Source of the DNA: Pleurodeles waltl
Lineage: Eukaryota > Chordata > Amphibia > Caudata > Salamandridae
Direction of reading: 5' to 3'
Length of the DNA: 64,000 nucleotides
NCBI RefSeq assembly: GCF_031143425.1
Contig: NC_090438.1
Span: 776,313,138-776,377,137, forward strand
Shown: piece after piece, positions 1 through 10,880 of the stretch
Position numbering within the stretch: the stretch's first letter is position 1
Layout of the letters: each line of letters starts with the position of its first letter
The notes under the pieces: model-generated
Told to the model about the DNA's origin: nothing
What the model saw: the letters and a program-made list of their open reading frames with translations, nothing else
Database searches by the model: none
Translations under genes and position numbers: made by a program

Positions 1-198
1 AGGAGATCTACACCACAGCCCTTGGAGAGAGACAACCTAGTTCTGAGGGTCAGCTGGAGTCAAAGTACCAAAGTCTATCCTTGCTGGAGTATCAGGTAGC
101 TTCTCCTTCAAGCTTGGCATTCTTTTTCATCACAGAATACAGGTCCAGGGTCTTCTCATCTATCTCTCCCTTGTGCAGTGGTCTTTAAGTAGGGACTA

Positions 199-506
199 AG
201 GGCCTCATTACAACATTGGCGGGCCCAACGACTCCGTTCAAACCGCCAGAAAAAGGCTGGCAGTCGGGGACTCGTAATCCCCTGGGCAGCGCTGCTAGCA
301 GCGCTGCCCAGGCGGATTATCACCGCCGGGGCAAATGTGGCGGAATACCGCCGGCCCCGGCGGTGCGACCACGGCGCTTCCACCGCAGTCGTAATACCCC
401 AGGAAGCACCGCCAGCCTGTTGGCAGTGCTTTCGTCATTTTAGCCCTGGTGGTCTCGTACCGCCAGGGTCAAAATGACTCCTAAAATGTTCTGGAAACTA
501 GGGCCT
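199..506. repeat. GC-rich dispersed repeat with a 32-bp perfect palindrome
   Basis: A GC-rich island in AT-richer surroundings, dense in CCGCC/GGCGG words. At its centre (281-312) is a perfect 32-bp palindrome whose left half reads CCTGGGCAGCGCTGCT. After a 1-base bulge the pairing resumes as TAATCC (275-280) with GGATTA (314-319). An imperfect direct repeat, ACTA(A)GGGCCTC, flanks the block near 196-208 and 497-507 and could be a target-site duplication. I see no coding capacity; open frames here are chance products of base composition. A non-autonomous mobile repeat is the likely nature, but the family is not identified. Confidence 0.5.
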
Positions 507-1100
507 CCTGGCCAATGTTAGAATGCCAAATAATCACTCCAACCCCTTTCCCAACCCTCCAACAGTATTCAGTGAGAATTCAATATGGCAAGTTTAAGTT
601 GTCTGTGGACACAGTTTCCATGACAGCCTCAGCTGCGCCCCTAGCAGACACAGCTGCCTGCACCTTTCCACCAAAATTTAAAAGGCTCACCCTTTCTGTG
701 TGGGCTCCAGGGGTCTGGCCCTCCTCCTTTGTTTCTGTAGGCCTGGGCTGTCCCATCGCAGGTGCAGTGTGACAATCTAATTAACAGATGCAGATTACCT
801 CCCAGTCCCTATCTTTCCCAGAAACTGTGCCAAGCATGTTCATGGCTATAATATGAGGTAATCCTGCTGGAGAACATAGTAATTAACTTGTACAATACAG
901 TGAAACACCATAGATTTTCCAGTAAGCATTAAAGGCCTCCACCGTTAAAGCCCACTTATACCACCACCCTGGAAGCCCTGGCCCATCTGTCTTACATGAG
1001 AACATGGTCAATGTTCCCAAGCTGCAGACTCTCAAGCCCCACTGGGTCACTGGAAGGCAAGATGCCCCCACCAGGAGAGATAGATAGATAATTTGTACTT
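507..1100. other. No recognised feature
   Basis: Mixed-composition sequence with short chance open frames only. I see no domain, repeat end or RNA structure. A short tract of repeated GATA words (around 1080) precedes the LINE remnant. Confidence 0.5.
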
Positions 1101-1106
1101 AGCAGA

Positions 1107-2570
1107 TCTGGCGGGGGTTCTTGCCCTCACAAACACACATGCCCCGAAAATCGGGGATCAGATGCTGCTGTCTCATGTACGCGGACAACCTTATGTTGAT
1201 AAGCCATACCAAGATAGGGCTCCAGCATTTGATAAATGCCACCCAGCTATATAATCGGATGCCAACATCTTGTCCGCAAACTTTGAAAAAACCTGTACAA
1301 TGTTAATTAGTAGCAAGGGGAAGTCAGGTGTGGTACTGGAGCAAGACGCAGCTCCTGCAACCACATAAATACAAATACCTGGGGGTCATCACTGATAAGT
1401 CTGGTAATTTTGCGCACCAAAGAGGTAGCATTAGGGGGAAAGACCTGGCCTTAGCAGTATCTTTAAAAAGACTGAAAACAGAATTGAACGGACCATCATT
1501 CACTCCCCTCTTACAGGTAATGAAAGCTAAGCTCTTGCCCACAATAACTTATGGGAGTGAAATTCAAAGAGGAAGAGACTAGCAAATTCTAGACCACACA
1601 ATATACAAAGTTTATCGGATTATCTTCAACCTTCCGAATTACACCTCTCCAGCTCAAATTAGACTGGAGTTCGGTCTACTGAATCAGTCTTTGACACGAC
1701 AAGGTGCATACATAAACGTCCGGAGTACAGTCCGGGAAGCCACTTCAGACTCCCTTAACCATCACCTATGGCAAGAGCTTCAGCCCAAGAATGCCTCACC
1801 TGCCAGAGTCTACCTAGAAGATTCATTGAGGAAGACAGGGCTCCCTGATCAATGGGGCACTCCAACTTGGCACAGTGTCTTCAAAAAAGCAGTCTAGAGG
1901 TCAGTTAGGCTCCAGTGCTCAATGGAGGATAAAGCAGCCTTCCTTCTCAAGAAGGTTCCATGCCTGAATGACACGGAACACCTATACAACTCTGTGCCCA
2001 CAGGCATACCTTAGCCTCAGCTTTTCAAGGCACACTAAAGAGCAGTTTTTAAGGTATCAACAGGGGCTTTTAACATGCACATTAAATACGAGCCCCTGGC
2101 TGAGAGACTGCCGTTTTTGTGACGCTGGCACTGAAGATCCTCAACATCTGCTTTGCACCTGCAAAAAATTTGCACTTGAAAGGAAAAATATATTTCATGA
2201 AAGGGCCCTATGATCAAGGAGGGAAGTTGTGCGGGCATGTTTTGCTCCAGGGGACCTACAGTTGAACTGTCACTGGTTAAATTTTTAACCCAGGTAACAA
2301 AAAAGCACCAGGGGCCAACATGACAAAATTGTAAGGTAACCTGCTTAATGAATGTTTTCAAGTCTTTATATGAACCCCCCATAGAGCTCGTACGTTACCA
2401 GCTGCTTGCCGTTACGTCGAACAGGTATATTAGCTGATTAATATTCCTCGATTAACCTAGCAGCAAAAGATAATGTATTTTATGATAGTTCAGAATCTGA
2501 TGAAACTTTTTAAAACTTAAAACTGCGAATAGGGTTTTAATACAATGGTTTTAAGTACCTATGCAAATAA
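1107..2570 (+). pseudogene. Non-LTR retrotransposon remnant (RT C-terminal half, 3' end)
   Basis: Plus-strand fragments in several frames follow the order of a LINE reverse transcriptase. The catalytic-loop region (about 1150-1300) reads YADNLMLISHT, with the second catalytic Asp of YADD changed to Asn. It is followed by KYLGVITDKSG (1370-1410), a thumb-like segment ending KAKLLPTITYGSE (1525-1560), and a C-terminal Cys/His segment of the form C-x2-C-x8-H-x3-C-x-C (about 2110-2165). Stops and frameshifts separate the pieces. The 3' end carries AATAAAG followed by short TATC repeats (2565-2585), a plausible LINE tail. The 5' part, with endonuclease and RT palm, is missing. The clade is not resolved; the CR1/L2 group is possible. 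Confidence 0.7.
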
Positions 2571-2585
2571 AGTATCTATCTATCA

Positions 2586-3440
2586 CCAGCAGGAAAGGGA
2601 CAATAAGATCCAGAAAGAGGACAAGGCTTGCGAAGTGAGCCAGAAAATCCATCTCCCCATAAAATGTGCCTCTTTAGAGGCCAGGAGGACTGCTGTAAAT
2701 GCTCCTATTTGGTCAGCTGTAGCAAAATAGGCCAAATGGGCTCCAATTTAGGCTGCTTTAAACATTTGTCTGCCTAAAGAAACAAGAAGAAAATAAGCAT
2801 ATGACACTGCCCGATTCCCTTACGCAGGATGGATTTTATTTGTTTTAAATTAATTCCTTTTGGGGATATGGCGAGCGTGGGCCCCCAACGTACTCAAAAG
2901 CACCCCCGGGAGGTCCCAATCTTCCTGATGGCTGGAGCAGTGTGAATGGAACCCAGGACCCTATTCCCCTAGGACTCCTATATTACGAAGGAAGCTAGCA
3001 GGGCACCATGGTTCTATTCCTCAAGTTTCAGGTAGGCCAAAGCACTGGGATTGAAACCCATGTCCGTGTCTGGAGGGAGGTGGGAGGAAGACCACAGGCA
3101 CGCAGTGCCCTGAGAGAGACAACATGTTCTTCTCATTGCCTGCTGAAGTAGAAGCGTGGGCAGGAGACAGACCGAGTAGGCAGCCCAAACTGTCCTTTAT
3201 TTAAAAAAAAAAAAGGGAACCAAGGAATATGGGTTTCCAGGGCGTGACTGGAACACAGACAGGACTGCAGGTGCCTCGGGTGTGACCAAGTTACTCTTAT
3301 GGCTGTATTTTGTAACCTGTAGATTGTGATAAAAGACTCAAGCAAACATTGTGTAGAATTCAAATGCTTTATTGACAATATGGTGATTGCACAATGAACA
3401 GTTTGCCATAATAGTGAATGAATGGAATTGCTAACCTACA
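2586..3440. other. No gene recognised; minus-strand AATAAA at 3368-3373
   Basis: Mostly featureless. An A-run lies at about 3198-3214. TTTATT at 3368-3373 is AATAAA on the minus strand, about 375 bp beyond the stop of the minus-strand reading frame at 3748-3921. It could be that unit's polyadenylation signal, but this is position only. Confidence 0.3.
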
Positions 3441-3464
3441 CCACTGGCGAATACGCCGTGGTCT

Positions 3465-3586
3465 GATCTGCTTCGGTACCCTGAGACAGACAAGCCCTAC
3501 AACGGGGTACTTGGTTTACAGTAAAGATCTGCTTCGGTACCCTGAGACAGACAAGCCCTAAAACGGGGTACTTGGTTTCCAGTAAA
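3465..3586. repeat. Tandem duplication, 61 bp x 2
   Basis: Two adjacent 61-bp units (3465-3525 and 3526-3586) start GATCTGCTTCGGTACC and end CAGTAAA. They differ at only a few positions. It is a simple recent tandem duplication, with no function visible. Confidence 0.9.
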
Positions 3587-3747
3587 GAGACAATTGTAGA
3601 TTTATTACTTGTGAAGGGCTTACATCCTTTGCAACTAAAAACACAATTTCTTACAGACAGTATACATAAGAGTGGATACAAGGCATTTTTCTCGGTTATG
3701 AAGTTCATTATAGAAATGTTATTCTACTCCTAGGAAATTTTAGTTTT

Positions 3748-4132
3748 CTATAAAGCCTCTGCAAAAGGCAAGAAAGGGTGGTTAATCTGAGGAACTTCAT
3801 GTAAAATATCTGTCACTAGGTCAACAAATGTAACTTCATCATGAATAAGAATGTCTACAATAAAGTTGCAGGGACTATTTGCAGGATCAATGCATAAATA
3901 GGAAATTAATTTGATGGCATTGTAAGAAGTTTACAATTCAGAACCAGCTTCTTAGAGTATTGTACCTATCTTCACCTTGCATGCTCTGAAGAGTTTGGAC
4001 ATCTATGTTTAGATTAATGATCCCTTCCACGTACTTTTTTAAATAAACTTTTTGTCTCAAAACAGGTTTCAGTGCTTTCAAAAAAGCAAATAAATACACA
4101 ATACCTTTTAAGGCGAAGTAAGCTTCAGCCAT
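3748..4132 (-). pseudogene. Unrecognised minus-strand coding remnant (two frames)
   Basis: Two minus-strand frames look protein-like rather than random. The first (4132-3938, 64 codons) begins MAEAYFALKGIVYL and is rich in Leu, Lys and Val. The second (3921-3748) has no start Met. It contains DILIHDEVTFVDLV and ends NHPFLPFAEAL before a TAG. The second frame is shifted relative to the first, and no clean splice acceptor lies between them, so a single intact exon is not supported. A possible polyadenylation signal lies at 3368-3373. I do not recognise the protein family. It could be the 3' end of a host gene, a processed pseudogene, or part of an uncatalogued element. Confidence 0.35.
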
Positions 4133-4214
4133 ACAAAACCATAGACAACTTTACATTTCAAGAATCGTCAAATGGATAGAATTGGTATTTGCAGCAGATA
4201 TACATGTTATCTTT

Positions 4215-5439
4215 TGTTATGGAGATTTGTAGGACGCAGCTTAGCACCTGAGAGTGTATCCTGGTGCCAGAGAAGGAGCGTAGGTCTGGAGGTGCTCCTA
4301 GCTGAAAATCCAGGTCTTCAGCTTCTTGCAGAAGTTGAGAAGTGAAGTGGTGGTCCAGATATGTAGAGGAAGTTTGTTCCAGCTTTTGGCCACAATGAAG
4401 GAAAAAGCGCGTCCTCCTGTCCTGCTTCCTTCGGATGCGGAGAAATCATGTGAGGCATAGTTGGTCGTTGAGGTAGGCTGGTTCTGTGTTGTGGAAAGCT
4501 TTGTAGGCATGGGTGAGGCACTTGAATTTGCACCGTTCCTGGATGACTAGCCAGTGAAGTTCTGAGAGGTCGGGCGTGATGTGTGCCCTTCTGGGGATAT
4601 CTAGGATGAGTCTGGTGGTTTTTAAGTGAGGTTGCTGGAGATGCTGACGTATAGTATGTTACTGTAGTCGAGTCTGCTTGTGATGAGGTCTTAGGTGACC
4701 GTACATTTGATGTGCGTGGGGAGCCGTTTACATTTTTTTAAAGCATTTTGAGCATGTGGCAACAGGATGATATCACAGCATTGACTTGTTTGTTCATCGA
4801 AAGTTTTACATCAAGGATGATGCAGAGGTTCCTGGCATGGTATGAGGCGGTGGACATAGGACCCAAGTCAGATAGCTACCAGGAAGAGTCCCAGGGGAAG
4901 TTCTTATTTCCAAAGGTCAGGACCTCTGTTTTATCTGTGTTGAGTTTGTGGCAGTTCTCTCGCATCCAGTTTGCTATGTTGGTCGTGCAGTTGGGGAAAT
5001 TGTTACTGGTATTGTTCTAGACGGAGAGGGAGAGGATGAGCTGAGTGTCATAGGCTAGGAGATGATGTTGTGGGTTTTTCTGATGCACGCAAGAGGTGCC
5101 ACGTATACATCGAACAGTGTTGGGCTGTGGGAGGAGCCTTGGGGGATTCTACAGATAAGCTTCTTTGTTCTGAGATGAAATTGCAGAATTTGACCCATTG
5201 CTTTCTGTTGGAGAGGACGGAGGAGATTAGACTAAGGGCGAGACCTTGGACTCCTAATTCCTGAAGTCTAGCATTGAGGGTTCTGTGGGAGATGGTGTCA
5301 AACCCTGCTGAGAGGTCGAGGAGGATAAGTGCAGAGGTTTCTCCTTTGTCCATGATTAGGCGAGTGTCGTTTGATGCAGTTAGGAGGGCAGTGTCTGTGC
5401 AGTGGTTGCTGTGAAATCTTGACTCGGTGGAGTCCAGAG
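4215..5439 (-). pseudogene. CR1/Rex1-like LINE, RT and C-terminal part
   Basis: Minus-strand frames preserve the order of a CR1-superfamily reverse transcriptase. LDSTESRFHSNH (about 5420) and LILLDLSAGFDTISH (5290-5330; palm motif A with its Asp) come first, then SNRKQWVKF. The catalytic YADD has decayed to Y-D-T-Q-L (near 5050). The frame ends with a conserved tail around GGRAFSFIVAKSWNKLP (about 4390-4430) and LKTWIFS (4300). Frames change several times and stops are frequent, so it is dead. The 5' continuation of the same element lies at 9520-9715, displaced by an inserted element. The 3' end, near 4215, is an estimate. Confidence 0.75.
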
Positions 5440-8400
5440 TGTAGGATGTTGGCTCTTTATGTAGTGGTGCCAACGTAAGGGCACACTATGCAAAAAGTCC
5501 CCACAACACTTATTAACTTACAAAGCTTACTTTAAAAAATCACAAGTGCTCTATTTGTGTGTAGGAAAGTGTCCTCTTTCTTGGCATGGTTACGCCCATT
5601 TTTCTGCCTGTTATCAGTTTGTTTGACTGTGTTCGTGGGATCCTGCAAACAACCCCAGTGATTATGCTCTATCCCTTCTAACTTGGTAACTGTACCTTTT
5701 TCTTCCCACAATTGGAATACTGCCCCCCCTCCATGTAAGTCCCTAGTATAAGGTACCCAGGGCATTGGGATACCAGGGGATCCCTACGGGCTGCAGCAGT
5801 TATTCTGCTGCCCATAGGGAGCCCATGCAAAGGGTTCTGCAGGCCTATCATAGCAGTCTGCATGAAACGGGTTCATGCACCCCCGTTTCACTACAGGTCA
5901 CTATAAGACACGTCTGTGGTAGGTCCTCTCAGCTCAGAGGGCAGGGTGCAGGTACCTGAGAGCACCCCTGCACTAGCAGAGGTGCCCCCACAAACTCCAG
6001 CCCCATTTCCCTGGACTTTGTGAGTGCTGGGATGCCATGTTACGTGTGTACTGGACATCGGTCACGACCTATGTCCAGCTATATAATGGTAACTCCGAAC
6101 CTGGGCATGTTTGGTATCAAACATGTCAGAATCATACCCCAATACTGTTGCAAGTATCTGATCAAGCCCAGAAAGGCAGAACAAAGAATTTCCTTTGGGA
6201 GAGGGAGGTAACACCCTCTCCCTTTGGAAATAGGTGGGACTGGCTTGGGAGGGGTAGCCTCCCCAAACCACTGGTACGTTTTGAAAGGCACATTTGGTGC
6301 CCCCTGTGCAAAAACCAGTCCACAACGGTTCAGGGACCTCCACCAGTCCCTGCTCTGGTGCACAACTGGACAATGGAAAGGGGAGAGACCACTCCCCTGT
6401 CCATCACCACCCCACGGATGGTGCTGAGAGGTCCTCAAGAGGGTCCCTGGGTTCTGCCATCTTGTTTCGAAGGTTGGCAGGAAATTCTGGGAGTATCTGA
6501 GTGGCCGGGCCAGGCTGGTGACGTCAGAGCCCCCACATGATAGGTGCTTACCTGGCTAGGTGACCAATCCGCCTTTCAGGGCTACTGAGGGTCTCTTTCT
6601 CTCTCTTGAGTGAGATTGCTTGCAAGATTCCAGCAGGATTCCTCTGCAACCTTCACTTCCACTACTGGCCTTCGGAACGGCGACTGGACCCTCCAGGACC
6701 CTACAATCTGCCTCCAAGAAGAACTACTCTTCTGCAACATTGTTTCCAGGGCTCCTGCCAACAACTGCAACATTTCCACCGGCTATGCATCCACTGAGGG
6801 AGGCGGGTCTTCAGTCTGCACTAGAGAAAGAAGGAATCGCCAATGGGGTGAAGGAATTACTCCCCTGCATCCACAGGCACCTGCTGCAATGACAACCAGC
6901 TGCGTGGATCTATTCTCATCCTGAGCTGCGTGGATCCTGCATTACGGGTGGTGGTCCAGAGTAGTCCTCTTGGTCCTCTCTGCCAACTGTCCAACTTTGG
7001 TGGAGGTAAGCTCTTGCCTTTCCAACAGGGCAGTACCTCAGTGCACTGCATCTCTTAGAGCTGCCAAGGCTTGTTTGCATCTCCTCCAAGGGATATTTAG
7101 GCAACGTGTAGCTCCAGGCCCCAGCACTCCTTTCTGTGATGCACAGCCCTCTGCGTGGTTCTCCTGCAGCATGGGATTCCTTTCTGTAGTGCTGTGTAGG
7201 CACCTTCTACAACTTCTGTGTCCCTGTCGTGTGGGACGTCTGTGAGTGCTGACTCCACTCTTGTGGGTCCTCTGAGTCGCTGAGGATCCCCTGTGACTCC
7301 CCCTCCTGGGGGGTGGTTTCCACCTGGGTCTTGCTGGTCCCTGGCAGTACCACATTTCCACTAACCGCAAATTTGCCTCTGCCAAGGCTTGTTGGTGGAA
7401 TTACGACACTGACACCCGTCTGCAATCTTCACTCCAGCGTGGTACATCTTCTGCATCCATCAGGAACTCTTCTCCGGCTCCAGGGCTGCAGTGCTGATCT
7501 GTTCTTCCTCTCCGGCGACCAACTCCTGCAAGAACAGCTGGGTAAGTAGTAGCTCCTACTCCTCCTTGACTCCACTGTGACTTTTGGACTTGGTCTTCTC
7601 TTTCCACCAGGTCTTCGTCTCCAGGAATCCACCGCTGGTTTCTTGCAGTCTTGTCTGGGTGTCTTCTTTTCTTATTTTTGTTCCTTTTTTTGTGGTTTAG
7701 GGAAATTCCATTGATTTACTCCTACTTTCCTGGTCGCTGGGGGGTACGGTGTAACTTAACTCTGTGTGGTTTTCTGGTACTCCAAGCTCCACTCTACACA
7801 TTCCACTTACCTAGGTGGGGGTCCTGTGTTCGCATTCCATTTTTTAGTATATGGTTTGGGCTCCCCCTAGGGTCACTATTGGTTACTGCTATTTGCACTG
7901 TTTTCTAACAGTTGCCCTTCTAGTACTTTGTGGCATTGTGTTCCAAAAATAAAGTACCCTCATTTTTGTACAACTGCATGTTTTGTTTCATGTGTGTAAG
8001 TGCTGTGTGACTATAGTGGTTTTGCATGAGCTTTGCATGTCTGCTAGGTAAGCCTTGGCTGCTCATCCACAGCCACCTCTAGAGAGCCTGGCTTCTAGAC
8101 ACTGCCAACACTTCACAAAGAGGGGATACCTGGACCTGATGTAAGTACCTTAGGTACCCACCACACATCAGGCTGGCTTCCTACACTGTGGTGGTGGTCG
8201 ATCAGCTTAGGCTTACTAGAGAAGAGTGTTAAACATCTGTTGTACACACATGGTAACTAAATGGTTTACACACTCAATAAGAAATCTGAGACCAATTCTA
8301 AATATAAAGCAGATTTTAATTGGAATTTAGACACCAAGATATTTACAATAACTTTAGTATAGGTGGAGATATCAAACTTCAAACAAATGGAAAAAATAGC

Positions 8401-9519
8401 TCAAATGACAGTTTTGAGGCATGCGTTACCCTATGGGGGAAAAACAAACATAGCAAACAGGTACTTGCAGGTGGAGTTCAGAGGTGCCCTTAGGCACCTA
8501 AGGTGCTAGAAGGCCAAGGTCCAAAGTACCACCAGCAGTTTCACTTGCCCTGGTGTGTCTGGGTGAAGAGGTTGCAATGAGGGGCATGGGGACAAGTCAG
8601 GAAGAACAAAACAGCAGGGTCAATCTAGTCTTGGGTCTCAGATGTCCTGATGTCCCTCGTTATGCAGGTAGGCTTCCAAGGCGACATGCAGGCAGGCTGA
8701 GAGCATGGGTTCTTCCTTGCAGGAGGCCAGTAACCTAAGTGTGTAGCAGGCTAGAAGATACCAGTAAGCCAACACACTAAGAGGCTGGTAGGGCTACAGG
8801 GAGCACCTCTAAGTTGCCCACTGGGTGCATGTCCCAATAAATCTGATACTGTCATCATTACAGATTTATTATGACAAGGTGTTTGATAACAAACACCATT
8901 ACTCTCAGTGAAGTCATTATATAGCTGGGTAACTCATAAAGCCCAGTACAAGTCCTCAAATAGCTTCCTGGACACTTGCAATGACTAGTAATGGAACCAG
9001 GCTTAACAGGGGCAATGACTGGTAATGGAACCAGTCATCACAGGGACATATCTATCTGTGCAGATGTGCCCTCACATGTAATATACTGCACCATGCCTTA
9101 GGGCTTTAAAAGCCTTCTGTAGGAGTGACTTACATGTAGGACATGCCTGCATTTGGGCACTGCACACAGGGAGTGAGCAATGTTGTGTTTTTGAAATGGC
9201 TTGCACCATTATTCCTTGCATCCTTCAATGGCAGTCTGCCTACAGTTGGAGTGTGGGCCCATTTGGTGGCATAATACATGCTGAAGCCTTAATGATTCTA
9301 TTTAGTACCCATGCCCTGGGTACCAAGGGTACCATTTACCAGGGTCTGACAGGGTGCTAAAGTCCTTGCCAACTGTGTTACAATTAACACTTGTGTAGTA
9401 TTTAGGGGATGAGCACTAGTTGGGTTCCAGTGCACTACCAATCAAGAGCATCAGCACCAGTGGACAAAATGGGGGGGGCGTCACGGGGGGACCATGTCTA
9501 AAAGAGGCACTTTCCTACA
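5440..9519 (-). mobile_element. TG...CA-bounded element T3, interrupted by T2
   Basis: The element starts TGTAGGATGTTGGCTC (5440) and ends GCACTTTCCTACA (9519). It split a CR1/Rex1-like LINE: the reading frame before and after it joins as ...KEHHH then LDSTES.... It is itself cut by another element at 5560-8185, so its own sequence is 5440-5559 plus 8186-9519 (about 1.45 kb). The 5' part aligns with the T1 family, with shared words such as GCTCTATTTTGTGG, GGTCGA-CAG-AGGCTTA and ACACACTCAAT. Target duplication is expected near AGGTG (9520-9524); the left counterpart (5435-5439) is degraded. No coding capacity. Strand follows T1/T2 by alignment; no AATAAA was placed in this copy. Confidence 0.7.
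5560..8185 (+). mobile_element. TG...CA-bounded element T2 (2.6 kb), solo-LTR-like
   Basis: It starts TGTAGGAAAGTGTCC and ends GGCTGGCTTCCTACA. It is inserted into T3 with a 5-bp target duplication, TTGTG (5555-5559) and CTGTG (8186-8190), differing by one transition. Removing it restores GCTCTATTTGTG-GTGGTGG, the sequence seen at the same point in T1 copies. AATAAA lies at 7948-7953, 232 bp before the right end, followed by a T-rich stretch. TG...CA ends, 5-bp duplications and an internal poly(A) signal are what an LTR would show. The short terminal inverted repeat (about 9 bp) is also compatible with a non-autonomous DNA transposon. No long ORF of a known family. A second copy is at 38106-40120 in the opposite orientation. 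Confidence 0.8.
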
Positions 9520-9715
9520 AGGTGGTGGTGTTCTTTAGGATGGGCGGAGAGCTGCTTGTTGATCTCTTTCTCTTGGACTCTGGCTTGAAAGGGAAGGAGC
9601 GTGATGGGTCTGCGATTGCTGAGATCATTAGGATTGATCACAGGTTTCTTCAGCAGAGCGGTGACCCTGCATGTTTCGATCTGTACGGTAAGTATCAAGT
9701 TAATGTGCATTTGCT
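9520..9715 (-). pseudogene. CR1/Rex1-like LINE, N-terminal RT fragment
   Basis: Minus-strand frame with VTALLKKPVINPNDLSN, then RPITLLPFQARVQEKEINKQL, the fingers region of a CR1-superfamily reverse transcriptase. The next residues (AHPKEHHH) run directly into the frame at 5430 once T3 is removed. The two pieces are therefore one 5'-truncated LINE. Upstream of 9715 I find no more of the element. Confidence 0.75.
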
Positions 9716-10401
9716 GCAGGACTGACTATTTCCCCTGTTTGCCCTCAAATAATACATCCGTCTAAGTAGTAGGTTCCAGTGAAACCACTATTTTTAAAAT
9801 CTCCATTCAGCACTGCCGTTATGTCCTTCCAGTCTCTTAGATCTTCCTGGAGTCTTTTGTTCATTTATCCCTCACTCATAAGGATCTCCTTTGCGACAAT
9901 CCATTTCCTCACATCCACTTTCCTTGAATCAAAGGGTGAACTAGATGGTTGTGGTGGAAGTATCATCACTTGCCATTTAGCCAGTAGCAGTGAAAGTGCC
10001 ACAAATATATATTGGATATTTCAGCTTTTGGGTTTAGGAAGTAGTACTAAAATGCGGTGCTTAAGGGAATGAGTAGTTATGGTTCCCACTATGTTTGTAA
10101 ATGCACTTCCTCCAAATATTCAGCTACTACTGGACACATCAATATCATATGGAGAACATCAGTGCAATTCCACTGAGACCTGAGGCAATGATGCAAGCTT
10201 TAGGTTAAATTTTATTCAGTATTAGTGGGATAAGATAGGCTCTATGAGGTATCTTGCAATGGGTTTGGCAGGAACTCAGATTATTGGTCGCATTTTTATA
10301 ATATGCAAGAGTATTTTTTCACTCAGTATCAATAGGTTGAGTCCTCACATTTCTATCCCATTTTGCAAGGATAGGAAGTGCCTTAGCTGGATGGCCCTGA
10401 A
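9716..10401. other. No recognised feature
   Basis: AT-rich sequence between the LINE and DIRS copy B1, with only short chance frames. It may be host intron. Confidence 0.4.
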
Positions 10402-10880
10402 GTATAAGTTACTTACCTTTGGAAATGATACATCTGGTTTAGACATATTCTAGTTGCAGATTCCTCACCTTTGAATTTCCCCAGGTTTCAGACTGGATCC
10501 GGAGATTTTTCTTCGAGCAGTACCTCTGCGTGCCGTCAGGTGGCCTCGGTCGACTCCGCGGGCGTCGCTGGGTCGTGTTCGACGAGATGACGTCACAGTC
10601 ATATATAGGCACCACTCCGGCGCGCTGATGTCAGTTTCTTTTCACGACTTTCCACGCCAGTAGCGCGGAGCCATGAAGAACACTGAGAGTGTTGCCCCAA
10701 ACTAGGGCCCTTAAGGGGAAGTTCCTGTCCCTAGAAATCAGTTCGAAGTGTAGGGAGGATGGCAGGGTGGGTAAGGAATCTGCAACTAGAATATGTCTTT
10801 ACTAGATATATCGCTACCAAAGGTAAGTAACTTGTACATCTGTTAGAGACTTCTAGTTGCAGATTTCTCACCTTTGAATA
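10402..10880. repeat. B1 left inverted terminal repeat and internal complementary region
   Basis: The left terminus (10402-10470) is repeated in inverted orientation at 10771-10838. That is followed at once by the inverted copy of the right terminus (ACATCTGTTAGAGACTTCTAG onward, to about 10880). This 'left-end complement plus right-end complement' is the DIRS internal complementary region. Further into the left repeat is a GC-rich block with TATATA (about 10598), shared with the right end. Confidence 0.8.

Noticed and set aside
6000..7640. Cluster of overlapping plus and minus frames of 60-170 codons in T2
   Set aside because: No shared frame with the second T2 copy and no motif, so chance frames in a repeat.
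5560..8185. Calling T1/T2/T3 Harbinger-type DNA transposons, which are abundant in newts
   Set aside because: Harbinger elements make 3-bp duplications. The copies here show 5-bp duplications, TG...CA ends and a poly(A) signal.
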